A DNA stretch of 33,231 nucleotides from Aigarchaeota archaeon (GCA_025058515.1 JANXDW010000041.1:1-33231); one strand, 5' to 3'. Positions 25,602 to 32,708 are shown, counted from the stretch's first letter. Numbers and translations: made by a program. Notes: generated by a model from the letters alone, not told the origin.

Positions 25602-26913
25602 CCTTCTCTTTATCTACTCTATCTTTTTCTACATCATCTAATGCTTTCTCAAATATCTCTAATGCCTTCTCAACATCTTCAACACCTATGGTTAATGGTG
25701 GAGTGATCTCTATAACGTTAGAATAGGTTCCTACATAAGTGGTGAGTAGTCCGAGTTCATAAGCTCTAAAGACGAGGCAAGCTGTTTCGAAAGCGGCCGG
25801 GGTCTTAGATCTATGATCTTTAACGAGCTCAACCCCTAAGATCATTCCCCTACCTCTAATATCGCCTATTAATCGATGTTCTCCATGAATCTCATTTAAT
25901 CTCTTCAAGATGTATTCTCCAATCCTAGAAGCTTTTTCAAGAATCTTATCCCTCAGAATTATGTTTATTGTTGCTAATGAGGCTGCACAGCTAACTGGAT
26001 GAGCGCTACTTGTAAATAAGTGAGCTGCTAAGGCTGAATCCATGATTTCATCTCTTCCAACGACTGCGCTTAGAGGGAAGCCTGAAGCCATCGGCTTAGC
26101 CATCGATATAACGTCAGGAGCTATATTGGAGTGTTCTACTGCGAAGAATCTACCTGTTCTACCAAATCCAACTTTAACCTCATCTACTACGAAGCTTATC
26201 CCTCTATCTTTACAAATCTTGTATAGATTGGGGATGAACTCTGTAGGTGGAACTACTACTCCGCCATCACTCTGTATTGGCTCAACGATTACTGCAGATA
26301 GATCTTCAGGTGGAGCATTATCTATTACATTGTTCTCTATAAAGTCTAAGCATAGTAATCCACATTCTGGATATTGTTGCTTGAATGGGCATCTATAACA
26401 GTATGGGTATGGAGCTTTGATAGTATTTGGGAAACCGATAAACCTTGTTAAAGCTTTGTGACCTGAGAGACTTAATGCTCCCATAGTCTGTCCATGATAA
26501 GATCCTTGGAATCCAAGTAATCTTCTTCTATTAGAGTATATCGGCATGATCTTATATATGAACTCATTAGCATCAGATCCCGTTAAACCAAACCAGACCT
26601 TCTTCTTGAAATCTCCTGGAGTTATCTCTACCAATCTTTCAGCTAATTCTATTCCTACAGTATTTGGGAAAGTAGTATGAGAAGAGAATACCAGTCTTTC
26701 AAGTTGTTTCTTAACCGCTTCTATTACTTCAAGATTGTTGTGTCCTAGATTTGTTACAGCCCACTGTGAAGAGAAATCTATATACTCTCTACCTTCTACA
26801 TCCCAAACCTTTGAACCGCTAGCTCTATCTACTACAATCGGATAGAACCTTATCCCAATAACTTTACCAATTGTTCTCTCTTCTCTTTCAAGATACTCAA
26901 ATACCTTTGACAT
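25579..26913 (-). CDS. Class III PLP aminotransferase (4-aminobutyrate/omega-amino acid type)
   Basis: Transfers an omega-amino group, probably to 2-oxoglutarate or pyruvate. The 444-residue protein shows GSDANEF (112-118), GSYHGQTMGALS (137-148), the PLP-binding Asp in VVDEVKVGFGRTG (Asp244) and the Schiff-base Lys273 in SMAKPMASGFP. A four-Cys insert CYRC(x8)C(x3)C at residues 172-188 is seen in a subgroup of archaeal and bacterial GABA/ornithine-type enzymes and may bind a metal or form disulfides. Its 3' end overlaps the convergent cysteine-hydrolase gene by 23 bases. A TATA box lies 26 bases before the ATG. In the cluster it would take the place of PuuE, or deaminate a gamma-glutamylated diamine directly. 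Confidence 0.92.
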   Translation of the reverse strand: MSKVFEYLEREERTIGKVIGIRFYPIVVDRASGSKVWDVEGREYIDFSSQWAVTNLGHNNLEVIEAVKKQLERLVFSSHTTFPNTVGIELAERLVEITPGDFKKKVWFGLTGSDANEFIYKIMPIYSNRRRLLGFQGSYHGQTMGALSLSGHKALTRFIGFPNTIKAPYPYCYRCPFKQQYPECGLLCLDFIENNVIDNAPPEDLSAVIVEPIQSDGGVVVPPTEFIPNLYKICKDRGISFVVDEVKVGFGRTGRFFAVEHSNIAPDVISMAKPMASGFPLSAVVGRDEIMDSALAAHLFTSSAHPVSCAASLATINIILRDKILEKASRIGEYILKRLNEIHGEHRLIGDIRGRGMILGVELVKDHRSKTPAAFETACLVFRAYELGLLTTYVGTYSNVIEITPPLTIGVEDVEKALEIFEKALDDVEKDRVDKEKVKKFSGW

Positions 26914-26935
26914 AGTCTATATTCTGCTCATACAA

Positions 26936-26951
26936 GATATAAATTTATATA
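26936..26951. promoter_or_regulatory. Back-to-back TATA boxes for the aminotransferase and nucleotidyltransferase-like genes
   Basis: The minus-strand box TTTATATC (26936-26943) has its centre about 26 bases from ATG 26913. The plus-strand box TTTATATA (26944-26951) would start transcription near 26974, nine bases before TTG 26983. Together they contain TATAAATTTATA (26938-26949), identical to the core of the palindrome at 23171-23186. Confidence 0.55.
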
Positions 26952-26982
26952 TAATCACAGTAGACAATATACCCGAATTAGA

Positions 26983-27792
26983 TTGATTGATGACTTTTCT
27001 TCAAAGGTATTGAAGATAGCTCTAGAAATTGTGGAGAGAGCGAGTGAGAGAGGAATAGTAACGAGAATTCTAGGAGCGGTAGCGACTTATCTCCATTGCT
27101 GTCATGATGAGTCAACCTTATTCTTCTTCAAGAATGCAGGTAGACTTAGCACTGGAACAATATTTACTGATGTAGACTTGATTGCTTATAGCAAGCAGAA
27201 TAAGCAATTGATATACTTTATGAGAGGATTAGGCTTCGACGAGAATAAGATCATAAATGCTTTATTCGGACATAAGAGATTGACATTCTATAAAGATCAA
27301 GTAAAAGTAGATGTATTCTTTGATAAATTAGAGTTTAGCCATGATGTATTCTTTGGGAGTGAGCCTGGGAAGGGTAGGCTTGAAATAGATTACCCGACGA
27401 TAAGCTTGACAGATCTAATGTTGGAGAAACTTCAGATCCATCATATCAATAAGAAAGATATAATCGATATGATTGCTATCTTGATGACACATGAGGTAGG
27501 TGATGCAACAGAGAAAGAAGTTATAGATGGAAGATATATTGGGGTTATACTATCTGATGATTGGGGTTTTTGGTATGATGCTCTAGAAAACTTAAAGAAA
27601 GTTGAATATTTTACAAAAAAGTTTAGAGATGATAACCTGATCTCTTTAGACTCGTCTCTAAAAGTTCTTCAAAACATTGAGAAGATTAGAACTATTATTG
27701 AGAATACTGAGAAAACTAAGAATTGGATTAAACGTTCAAAGACAGGTACTTCTAAACCATGGTATAGAGAAGTTGAAGAGCTGAATGTATAG
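26983..27792 (+). CDS. Nucleotidyltransferase-fold protein of unknown substrate
   Basis: The sequence has the layout of the Pol-beta/MNT nucleotidyltransferase superfamily: ILGAVATYLHCCH as the strand-helix before the active site, GTIFTDVDLIAYS with the metal-binding pair Asp63 and Asp65, and a third acid Asp110 in VKVDVFFD. A helical C-terminal half includes LMLEKLQIHHINKKDIIDM. The usual GS(x)SD turn is degenerate (GRLSTGTIFTDVD). At 269 residues it is larger than a minimal MNT and has no HEPN partner beside it. The start is TTG 26983, behind a plus-strand TATA box. It shares its promoter region with the aminotransferase, so co-regulation is likely. It may nucleotidylate a metabolite or a protein; no direct evidence. 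Confidence 0.75.
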   Translation: MIDDFSSKVLKIALEIVERASERGIVTRILGAVATYLHCCHDESTLFFFKNAGRLSTGTIFTDVDLIAYSKQNKQLIYFMRGLGFDENKIINALFGHKRLTFYKDQVKVDVFFDKLEFSHDVFFGSEPGKGRLEIDYPTISLTDLMLEKLQIHHINKKDIIDMIAILMTHEVGDATEKEVIDGRYIGVILSDDWGFWYDALENLKKVEYFTKKFRDDNLISLDSSLKVLQNIEKIRTIIENTEKTKNWIKRSKTGTSKPWYREVEELNV

Positions 27793-27815
27793 CCGTAATT
27801 TATACTTTATACTGC

Positions 27816-27860
27816 TATACGTAATGAAAGATAATAGTTTTTAAGAAACTTTAACGTATA
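27816..27860. promoter_or_regulatory. 7-bp inverted repeat flanking the lysJ core promoter
   Basis: TATACGT (27816-27822) and ACGTATA (27854-27860) are exact reverse complements 38 bp apart. A TATA-like TTTTTAAG (27837-27844) lies between them. Such spacing could fit a dimeric repressor or an Lrp/AsnC-type regulator. This is a position-based guess. Confidence 0.35.
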
Positions 27861-27879
27861 TCGAATGGAGGAATAGTTT

Positions 27880-29061
27880 ATGGTGAGGTTAATCCAGTTT
27901 TATAGTCCTCGGGGTTTAAAGCTCTCTAGAGCTGAGAATCAATATGTCTGGGATATCAATGGTAAAAGATACCTCGATTGTCATGCTCAATATGGTTCAC
28001 TATTTCTTGGACATAAAAACATGAAAATAATCAATGCTATAAAAGAACAACTTGATAAGATCTATGGAGTATATCCAGCGTTTGATACCGATGTAAAAGA
28101 AAAAGCTCTGGAAAGTCTAAGCAAGATTCTCCCCAAGAGACTAGAATATGTATATTTTCTGAATGGAGGAGGGGAAGCTGTAGAGCTATCATTAAAGATT
28201 ACGAGAAAACTTACTGGACGTAAGAGATTCATCTCATTCATCAATGCATTTCATGGAAGAACTATGGGAGCTCTATCAGTAACTTGGAATCCTAGGTATA
28301 GAGAAGGATATGACCCATTCCCATGGGATGTAAAATTCCTCCCTTACAATAAGGTTGAGGAAGTTGAGAGAGAAGTTGACGATAATACAGCTGGAGTAAT
28401 AGTAGAAGTAATACAGGGAGAGGGAGGTCTTAATGAAGCATCAATAGAGTTCTTGAAAGCTATTAGAGAATCATGTGATAAGACTGGAGCACAGATGATT
28501 GTAGATGAAGTACAGACGGGGTTCGGTAGGACGGGATACATATGGGCTTATCAGTATGCTGGGATAGAGCCAGATATACTGGTTGCTGGAAAATCGTTGG
28601 GAGGAGGGTTCCCAGTAAGCTTAACGGCTGTGAAAACAGAGCTTGGAGAGAAATTAGCTGAGGGAGATCATGGCTCGACCTTTGGTGGAAACCCACTTGC
28701 ACTAACAGCCTTGACAGCATCGATTAATGTTCTTTTAGAAGATAATGTTGTAGAAAAGACTGTACAGAAAGGATCGATCTTCAAGAAAAGATTAGAAGAG
28801 ATAAAGTATGAGTATAAAGATGTTGTTAGAGAAGTTAAGGGTAGAGGGTTGATGATAGGTGTAGAGACTAGATTCGACCCAACCGAGATCTTAAAGCGAT
28901 TACAAGATAATGGAGTAATATCGTTGAAAGCTGGGAGACTGGTTGTAAGATTTCTACCTCCATATCTAATAACATCTGAAGATATAGAATTAGTTGTAGA
29001 AGCATTTAGAAGAATTCTTAATCAAATAAGAGAAGAGCAGAAATATAAGCCGTTAGCGTAG
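27880..29061 (+). CDS. lysJ: LysW-gamma-amino acid semialdehyde aminotransferase (LysJ/ArgD type)
   Basis: PLP aminotransferase of the carrier-protein (LysW) lysine and arginine pathways. It converts LysW-bound aminoadipate or glutamate semialdehyde to the amine form. The 393-residue protein has the LysJ-type start FYSPRGLKLSRAENQYVWDI, LNGGGEAVE (94-102), AFHGRTMGALSVTWNPRYRE, VDEVQTGFGRTG (Asp209), AGKSLGGGFP with Schiff-base Lys238, and GDHGSTFGGNP. The overall pattern is very close to Sulfolobus LysJ. A strong GGAGGA lies seven bases before the ATG. The lysW, lysX, lysY, lysZ and lysK genes are not in the window, but argG and argH are, so it may serve both pathways. NAGGG replaces the commoner NSGTEA in this family at residues 95-99. 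Confidence 0.9.
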   Translation: MVRLIQFYSPRGLKLSRAENQYVWDINGKRYLDCHAQYGSLFLGHKNMKIINAIKEQLDKIYGVYPAFDTDVKEKALESLSKILPKRLEYVYFLNGGGEAVELSLKITRKLTGRKRFISFINAFHGRTMGALSVTWNPRYREGYDPFPWDVKFLPYNKVEEVEREVDDNTAGVIVEVIQGEGGLNEASIEFLKAIRESCDKTGAQMIVDEVQTGFGRTGYIWAYQYAGIEPDILVAGKSLGGGFPVSLTAVKTELGEKLAEGDHGSTFGGNPLALTALTASINVLLEDNVVEKTVQKGSIFKKRLEEIKYEYKDVVREVKGRGLMIGVETRFDPTEILKRLQDNGVISLKAGRLVVRFLPPYLITSEDIELVVEAFRRILNQIREEQKYKPLA

Positions 29062-29161
29062 ACATACTACAAAACTTATTGGGTCTATATCCACATTTAA
29101 AATTTTACTCAAAACTTAGATTAGATTTAGTCTATATCTAGTAAGACATGGTAAGCTTCTC
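29062..29161. other. Convergent spacer between lysJ and the membrane-protein gene
   Basis: 100 bases of AT-rich DNA with no reading frame of note and no clear T-tract terminator. Confidence 0.35.
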
Positions 29162-29686
29162 TCAAGTTATTCTCTTACCTAGATATCTATTCCAGATTTG
29201 AGCAATCAAGTATCCTGCTACCAATCCATTTAAAGTACCTGCGATGAGCACCATGATATAGATCTGGTATGCAGCAGGCATAACTCCGGCTCCTACAGTT
29301 ACATACATCGCTGAAACACCAACAATTATTGAAGCTAAGGATAGTGCAAACATTAGCCTCAGACTACTTACTGTTCTCTGAGAAGACCTAATCCTAAATA
29401 GATATATGAAGAAATCTATCATTAATCCATAGATTAAGGCAAATAGAAATGTGAAAGGTATGAAGACAGGTCTCCATGTTTGAACTAGGAGTCCAGAGAT
29501 TGCTCCAACAACTGTGCCTCCCAATCTACCAATTATGAAGTTCGCCATCGCATAGGAGAGAGGTTGGATTAAAATAAACATCTTATCTAGAGGAGTTGGT
29601 AAGAAAATCTTAGAGATAAAAACTACTATAGAAAATAATGCTATTATCGAGATTTTTTTAGATATTGCTAGACCATGCTTATTCAT
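29162..29686 (-). CDS. Small polytopic membrane protein resembling an ECF transporter S component
   Basis: About 174 residues with five or six membrane helices. It resembles the substrate-binding (S) component of energy-coupling-factor vitamin transporters in size and in the motif-like opening (ALFSIVVFISKIFLP, then ANFIIGRLGGTVVGAISGLL). No energizing ATPase or T subunit is nearby, as is usual for group II ECF systems with a shared module. The frame opens with TTG 29689, but ATG at 29686 is the second codon and a TATA-like element (29709-29716, minus strand) points to a start near 29687, so ATG is chosen. The substrate is unknown. Another small membrane family is possible. Confidence 0.7.
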   Translation of the reverse strand: MNKHGLAISKKISIIALFSIVVFISKIFLPTPLDKMFILIQPLSYAMANFIIGRLGGTVVGAISGLLVQTWRPVFIPFTFLFALIYGLMIDFFIYLFRIRSSQRTVSSLRLMFALSLASIIVGVSAMYVTVGAGVMPAAYQIYIMVLIAGTLNGLVAGYLIAQIWNRYLGKRIT

Positions 29687-29778
29687 CAATAAAATTATCT
29701 AGCTAGAAGAATAAATCTTTAATTCATTCACTAGTATGAGTAATGTAAATCAATTGAGTATATCTTCCAATCTACATC

Positions 29779-29786
29779 TTAAAATA
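29779..29786 (+). promoter_or_regulatory. TATA box of the C/D box sRNA
   Basis: TTAAAATA with its centre about 27 bases before 29810, exactly where the sRNA terminal stem begins. A second box, TTTATATG (29802-29809), could start a transcript near 29832 for the downstream genes. Confidence 0.5.
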
Positions 29787-29810
29787 TTGGATTAGCGTTT
29801 ATTTATATGC

Positions 29811-29875
29811 CCTCAAGATGATGAAAATGACCTGCACAGATTGTGGTGAAGATCATGCACCTCACTGACTTGGGG
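29811..29875 (+). ncRNA. C/D box sRNA (2'-O-methylation guide)
   Basis: All parts of an archaeal C/D guide RNA are present: terminal stem CCTCAAG (29811-29817) with CTTGGGG (29869-29875), seven pairs with one G-U; C box ATGATGA (29818-29824); 12-nt guide; D' box CAGA (29837-29840, variant); 5-nt spacer; C' box GTGAAGA (29846-29852, one change); second 12-nt guide TCATGCACCTCA; D box CTGA (29865-29868). Both guides are exactly 12 nt, the archaeal norm. The D-guide complement contains GAGGUGCAUG, which from memory matches archaeal 16S rRNA in helix 34 near the decoding base C1054. The rule of the fifth base from D would modify the G equivalent to about E. coli 1051. The D' guide target was not recognised. 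It lies 22 bases before a protein gene, on the same strand. Confidence 0.85.
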
Positions 29876-29896
29876 GATACTTTTAGGTGAATAATC

Positions 29897-30163
29897 TTGA
29901 AGATAGAGTTGGTCGGTCCACTGAGAAGGATAATGGATGTCTCAGAGATTGAGTTGGAGGTAAATGAGAGAACGATGCTTGTTGAAGTATTGAATAGATT
30001 ACCTGAAAAAGTTAAGAAGCATGTTCTAAAGTCAGTAGATACCGTGTCTCCGCAGATAATGATATTAGTTAATGGTGTAGAAGTAAAAAGTATTGGGATA
30101 GAGAAAGTATACGTCGAAGATAAAGATAAGGTAGTCTTGATACCGATAATTCATGGAGGATAG
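29897..30163 (+). CDS. MoaD/ThiS/SAMP-like ubiquitin-fold protein
   Basis: An 88-residue beta-grasp protein ending in Gly-Gly (VVLIPIIHGG), the tail that an E1-like enzyme adenylates for sulfur transfer or protein conjugation. It could be the small subunit of molybdopterin synthase, a tRNA-thiolation carrier or a SAMP protein modifier. The sequence LVNGVEV and DKDKVVLIP are typical of the fold. The start is TTG 29897, with AGGTGA six bases before it. Its Gly-Gly codons GGA GGA double as the ribosome site of the next gene. No MoaE or E1 gene is nearby, so the exact role is open. The C/D box sRNA lies directly upstream. Confidence 0.85.
   Translation: MKIELVGPLRRIMDVSEIELEVNERTMLVEVLNRLPEKVKKHVLKSVDTVSPQIMILVNGVEVKSIGIEKVYVEDKDKVVLIPIIHGG
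30155..30160 (+). promoter_or_regulatory. Shine-Dalgarno made of the Gly-Gly codons
   Basis: GGAGGA encodes the C-terminal Gly-Gly of the ubiquitin-like protein and stands six bases before the GTG start of cgi121, coupling the two genes. Confidence 0.75.
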
Positions 30164-30166
30164 ATA

Positions 30167-30727
30167 GTGGAGATAATCCAGTATCAAGATAAGTGGATTG
30201 GTGCTGCAGTATACCGTTCAGTTAAAAAAGAATTTCTAAAAGATGCTACAAGACCTCTTAATGAATTATGTAGTGAGAAAGTAATAATGAATATATTTAA
30301 ATCTGATCCAGTGATCTCGTTGAAACAGATTCATGCTGCAGCTATCTCTTCTCTACTCGCATTCAAGTCTAAGTCAAATATAGCGAAAAACTTGGGAATA
30401 GAGATCTTACTCAGAATTTCATCGGAGACTCAGATAGAGAGAGCTTTAAAGAAGCTTGGTATAGATGAGAGTGCAGAGGAGGCTGGGGTATGCATCATCT
30501 CAGAAGATTATAATGAGCTGGAAGAAGCTAGAGGTATGTTGTCTTTGCGGATAGGTGGAGTTGAGCTAAGTGAAGAAGATCTACATGATAATAATAGAGT
30601 AGTTAGAGCATTAGAGTTCTACAGTATCAAGGATGAAGATTTAAAAGTTATTCAAGCTAAGAATTTGTATGAAGCTGCATTATTCTTGATATTAGAGAAG
30701 ATCGCTACGTTGGATCTCTACAGATAG
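30167..30727 (+). CDS. cgi121: KEOPS complex subunit Cgi121
   Basis: Small subunit of KEOPS, which makes the t6A base of tRNAs that read ANN codons; Cgi121 binds the tRNA 3' end and the Bud32 kinase. The hallmark segment is QIHAAAISSLLAFKSKSN followed by KNLGIEILLRISSETQIERALKKLGI, where archaeal Cgi121 has an alpha-helical HA-type motif and an RQI-like sequence. It has 186 residues, somewhat longer than many archaeal forms (about 150), the extra part being C-terminal helix. The start is GTG 30167, set by the GGAGGA in the preceding gene. The other KEOPS genes (kae1, bud32, pcc1) are not in the window. Coupling to a ubiquitin-like carrier is unusual. Confidence 0.85.
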   Translation: MEIIQYQDKWIGAAVYRSVKKEFLKDATRPLNELCSEKVIMNIFKSDPVISLKQIHAAAISSLLAFKSKSNIAKNLGIEILLRISSETQIERALKKLGIDESAEEAGVCIISEDYNELEEARGMLSLRIGGVELSEEDLHDNNRVVRALEFYSIKDEDLKVIQAKNLYEAALFLILEKIATLDLYR

Positions 30728-30740
30728 TTGAAAGGGTCTC

Positions 30741-31388
30741 TTAAGGCTTTAATGCTTTTAGGACTTGCTGTAAGAATATTGGTTCTGGAACAGCTCCCTC
30801 AAAGAATATTTCATCATTCACTACTGTTTTAGGTACTGACAATACATTGTAATGTCTTGCTAAATCTTGAAATTCCAATGATTCTATCATGTCTCCAGTT
30901 ATCATTGTATTCTCTATAGCGAATTGATGTGCTAGTCTTACCATCCTTGGACAGTAGGGACATGAAGGTGTAACAAAGACTTGTATATGAATAGGTTTAT
31001 CTATCTTTTTGAGTACGTCTTTGGTTTTAGGTGAGAGTCTACTAGTTCTTCTAGAGACATCGATTATGTCTTCGATAAACGTGGTGAACTCGTACCCTGA
31101 AGGTAGTCCGAAGAATCTAACCCAATACTCTTTCTCACCGAATAATAGTGTTGCAGGAACTTTATCTATACGCCATTTAGAAATAAGTTCTTTATCTTTC
31201 TCTAAATCATAAAACTCAGGTTTAAGTTTCTCTGAGATGAGTGAAATTTCTTCTACTAGTTGTCTAGCAGTTTCACAATATTCACAATCTTCTTTCTTCG
31301 TTATTAGCACGATCCTAACATCATTTTCTAATTCTTTCTCAAACTTCTCTTCTAAAACCTCTCTATCTTCTTTTCTTATTAACTGCAT
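30741..31388 (-). CDS. Protein disulfide oxidoreductase (PDO, two thioredoxin folds)
   Basis: Cytosolic enzyme of thermophiles that forms and shuffles protein disulfides. The 215-residue protein has two thioredoxin units: CEYC in the first (Cys35-Cys38, with KVPATLLF as its cis-Pro segment) and CPYC in the second (Cys143-Cys146, with SVPKTVVN). The C-terminal CPYC is the canonical PDO active site. There is no signal peptide. The ATG lies about 29 bases from a TATA-like TTTATGTA (31414-31421, minus strand). It is convergent with cgi121 (13 bases). With the VKOR-thioredoxin pair it shows separate internal and external disulfide systems. Confidence 0.92.
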   Translation of the reverse strand: MQLIRKEDREVLEEKFEKELENDVRIVLITKKEDCEYCETARQLVEEISLISEKLKPEFYDLEKDKELISKWRIDKVPATLLFGEKEYWVRFFGLPSGYEFTTFIEDIIDVSRRTSRLSPKTKDVLKKIDKPIHIQVFVTPSCPYCPRMVRLAHQFAIENTMITGDMIESLEFQDLARHYNVLSVPKTVVNDEIFFEGAVPEPIFLQQVLKALKP

Positions 31389-31413
31389 TTCTGTAGATAC
31401 TCTAGAAATCTTT

Positions 31414-31421
31414 TACATAAA
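31414..31421 (-). promoter_or_regulatory. TATA box of the PDO gene
   Basis: TTTATGTA on the minus strand, its centre about 29 bases before the ATG at 31388, so the leader would be 0-3 bases. Confidence 0.45.
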
Positions 31422-31441
31422 CTTTGTCTTTGAGCACCTAT

Positions 31442-32617
31442 CTATATATTTTTTGTGGAGGAGTAAAACTCTTTCAAAGGTTTACTTTCATCTATTTCTA
31501 GTCCAAGGGAATTGAGTACCTGTACTAGAGAAGATATAGTGTAGACGATGTAATGGTGTGAGGCTGTTAAACCCATATGCCCTACTCTGAAAGCTTTCCC
31601 TTTTAGTTCTCCAATTCCACTGGAGACCATTATATTAAACCGCTCCAACATCTCTCTAATGATCTTACCGCAGAATTCTTCTGAAGATCTTATAGCTGTA
31701 ACAGTTGGAGAAGCGTATTCTTCTAATGCTACTACTTCTAGACCCATAGCTCTTACAGCTTTTCTAAAACCTAGAGCTATCTTCTCATGTCTTTCATACC
31801 TCTTCTCCAATCCTTCATTTAAAGCAATCTTTAATGCTTCTCTCAATCCAACTATACTATGGGTTGGAACTGTTGAAGGATATGGATGACCGATCGGTCT
31901 CCATTCTTCTATATACGTTCTCCAAACCTTAAGATCTAGAAACCATGAAGAAGGATCCCATACTCTATTCTCGATAAATTTAAAGACTTCAAGCCCTATA
32001 GCGACTGGTGCTATCCCTGGAACTGAGGCGAGAGCTTTCCCTGCGTATCCTACACAGTAGTCTATTCCCCAATCATCTACTTGGAGTTCTACTGCTCCAA
32101 AAGATGATATAGCATCAACTATGTAGAAGAGGTTATTTTCTTTAGCTACTCTTCCATATTCCTCTATAGGATTTATTACACCCGTAGAGGTCTCATTATG
32201 AACTACTGCTAAACCTTTTGCATCTTTATGCATCTCTAAAACTTCTTCTAATTGTCTTACATCTACAACTTTTCCATAATCTGCTTTAAGCAAGACCACT
32301 TTACAACCTAGATGTCTTGCAATCTCTACTAACCTCTCTCCAAAAAAACCATTAGATATCACGATAATCTTCTCACCAGGTGCGACTAGATTAGATATAC
32401 CCATCTCTAGAGCTGCTGAACCAGGTCCAGGGAAGATTATAACCTCTCCACTTGTATTGAAGACTTGTGTAGCGAGCATTGTAGTCTCTTCGTATATCTC
32501 TGCCCACTCTCTTCCATAATGTGGGTAGACGGGCATAGAGACTGAGGCTAAAACTTCTGCTGGAACCTCGGTAGGTCCAGGGATCATTAATATAGGTCTA
32601 CGAGATGACTTGATCAT
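31442..32617 (-). CDS. Class V aminotransferase (alanine-glyoxylate / serine-pyruvate type)
   Basis: PLP aminotransferase of fold type I, class V, probably moving an amino group between alanine or serine and glyoxylate or pyruvate. Motifs: MIPGPTEVPAEV near the N-terminus, FPGPGSAALE, NETSTGVINPI, IVDAISSFGAVEL, and the Schiff-base Lys in GYAGKALASVPGIAP (Lys202 in the longest frame), then RVGHMGLTA near the C-terminus. The longest frame begins at TTG 32641. An ATG at 32617 (codon 9) fits the family start and lies after the start site expected from a TATA-like TTTTTAAAG (about 32651-32660, minus strand), so 32617 is preferred. It stands alone. Roles in glycine/serine metabolism or glyoxylate removal are family knowledge. 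Confidence 0.9.
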   Translation of the reverse strand: MIKSSRRPILMIPGPTEVPAEVLASVSMPVYPHYGREWAEIYEETTMLATQVFNTSGEVIIFPGPGSAALEMGISNLVAPGEKIIVISNGFFGERLVEIARHLGCKVVLLKADYGKVVDVRQLEEVLEMHKDAKGLAVVHNETSTGVINPIEEYGRVAKENNLFYIVDAISSFGAVELQVDDWGIDYCVGYAGKALASVPGIAPVAIGLEVFKFIENRVWDPSSWFLDLKVWRTYIEEWRPIGHPYPSTVPTHSIVGLREALKIALNEGLEKRYERHEKIALGFRKAVRAMGLEVVALEEYASPTVTAIRSSEEFCGKIIREMLERFNIMVSSGIGELKGKAFRVGHMGLTASHHYIVYTISSLVQVLNSLGLEIDESKPLKEFYSSTKNI

Positions 32618-32708
32618 AAGTGATCTGCCAACCTTATCCAATCATATTCTCTTTAAAAACCTTTATCCTTTATCTGTAACTAGCTACTGACCTTATCTTA
32701 AGAGAATT

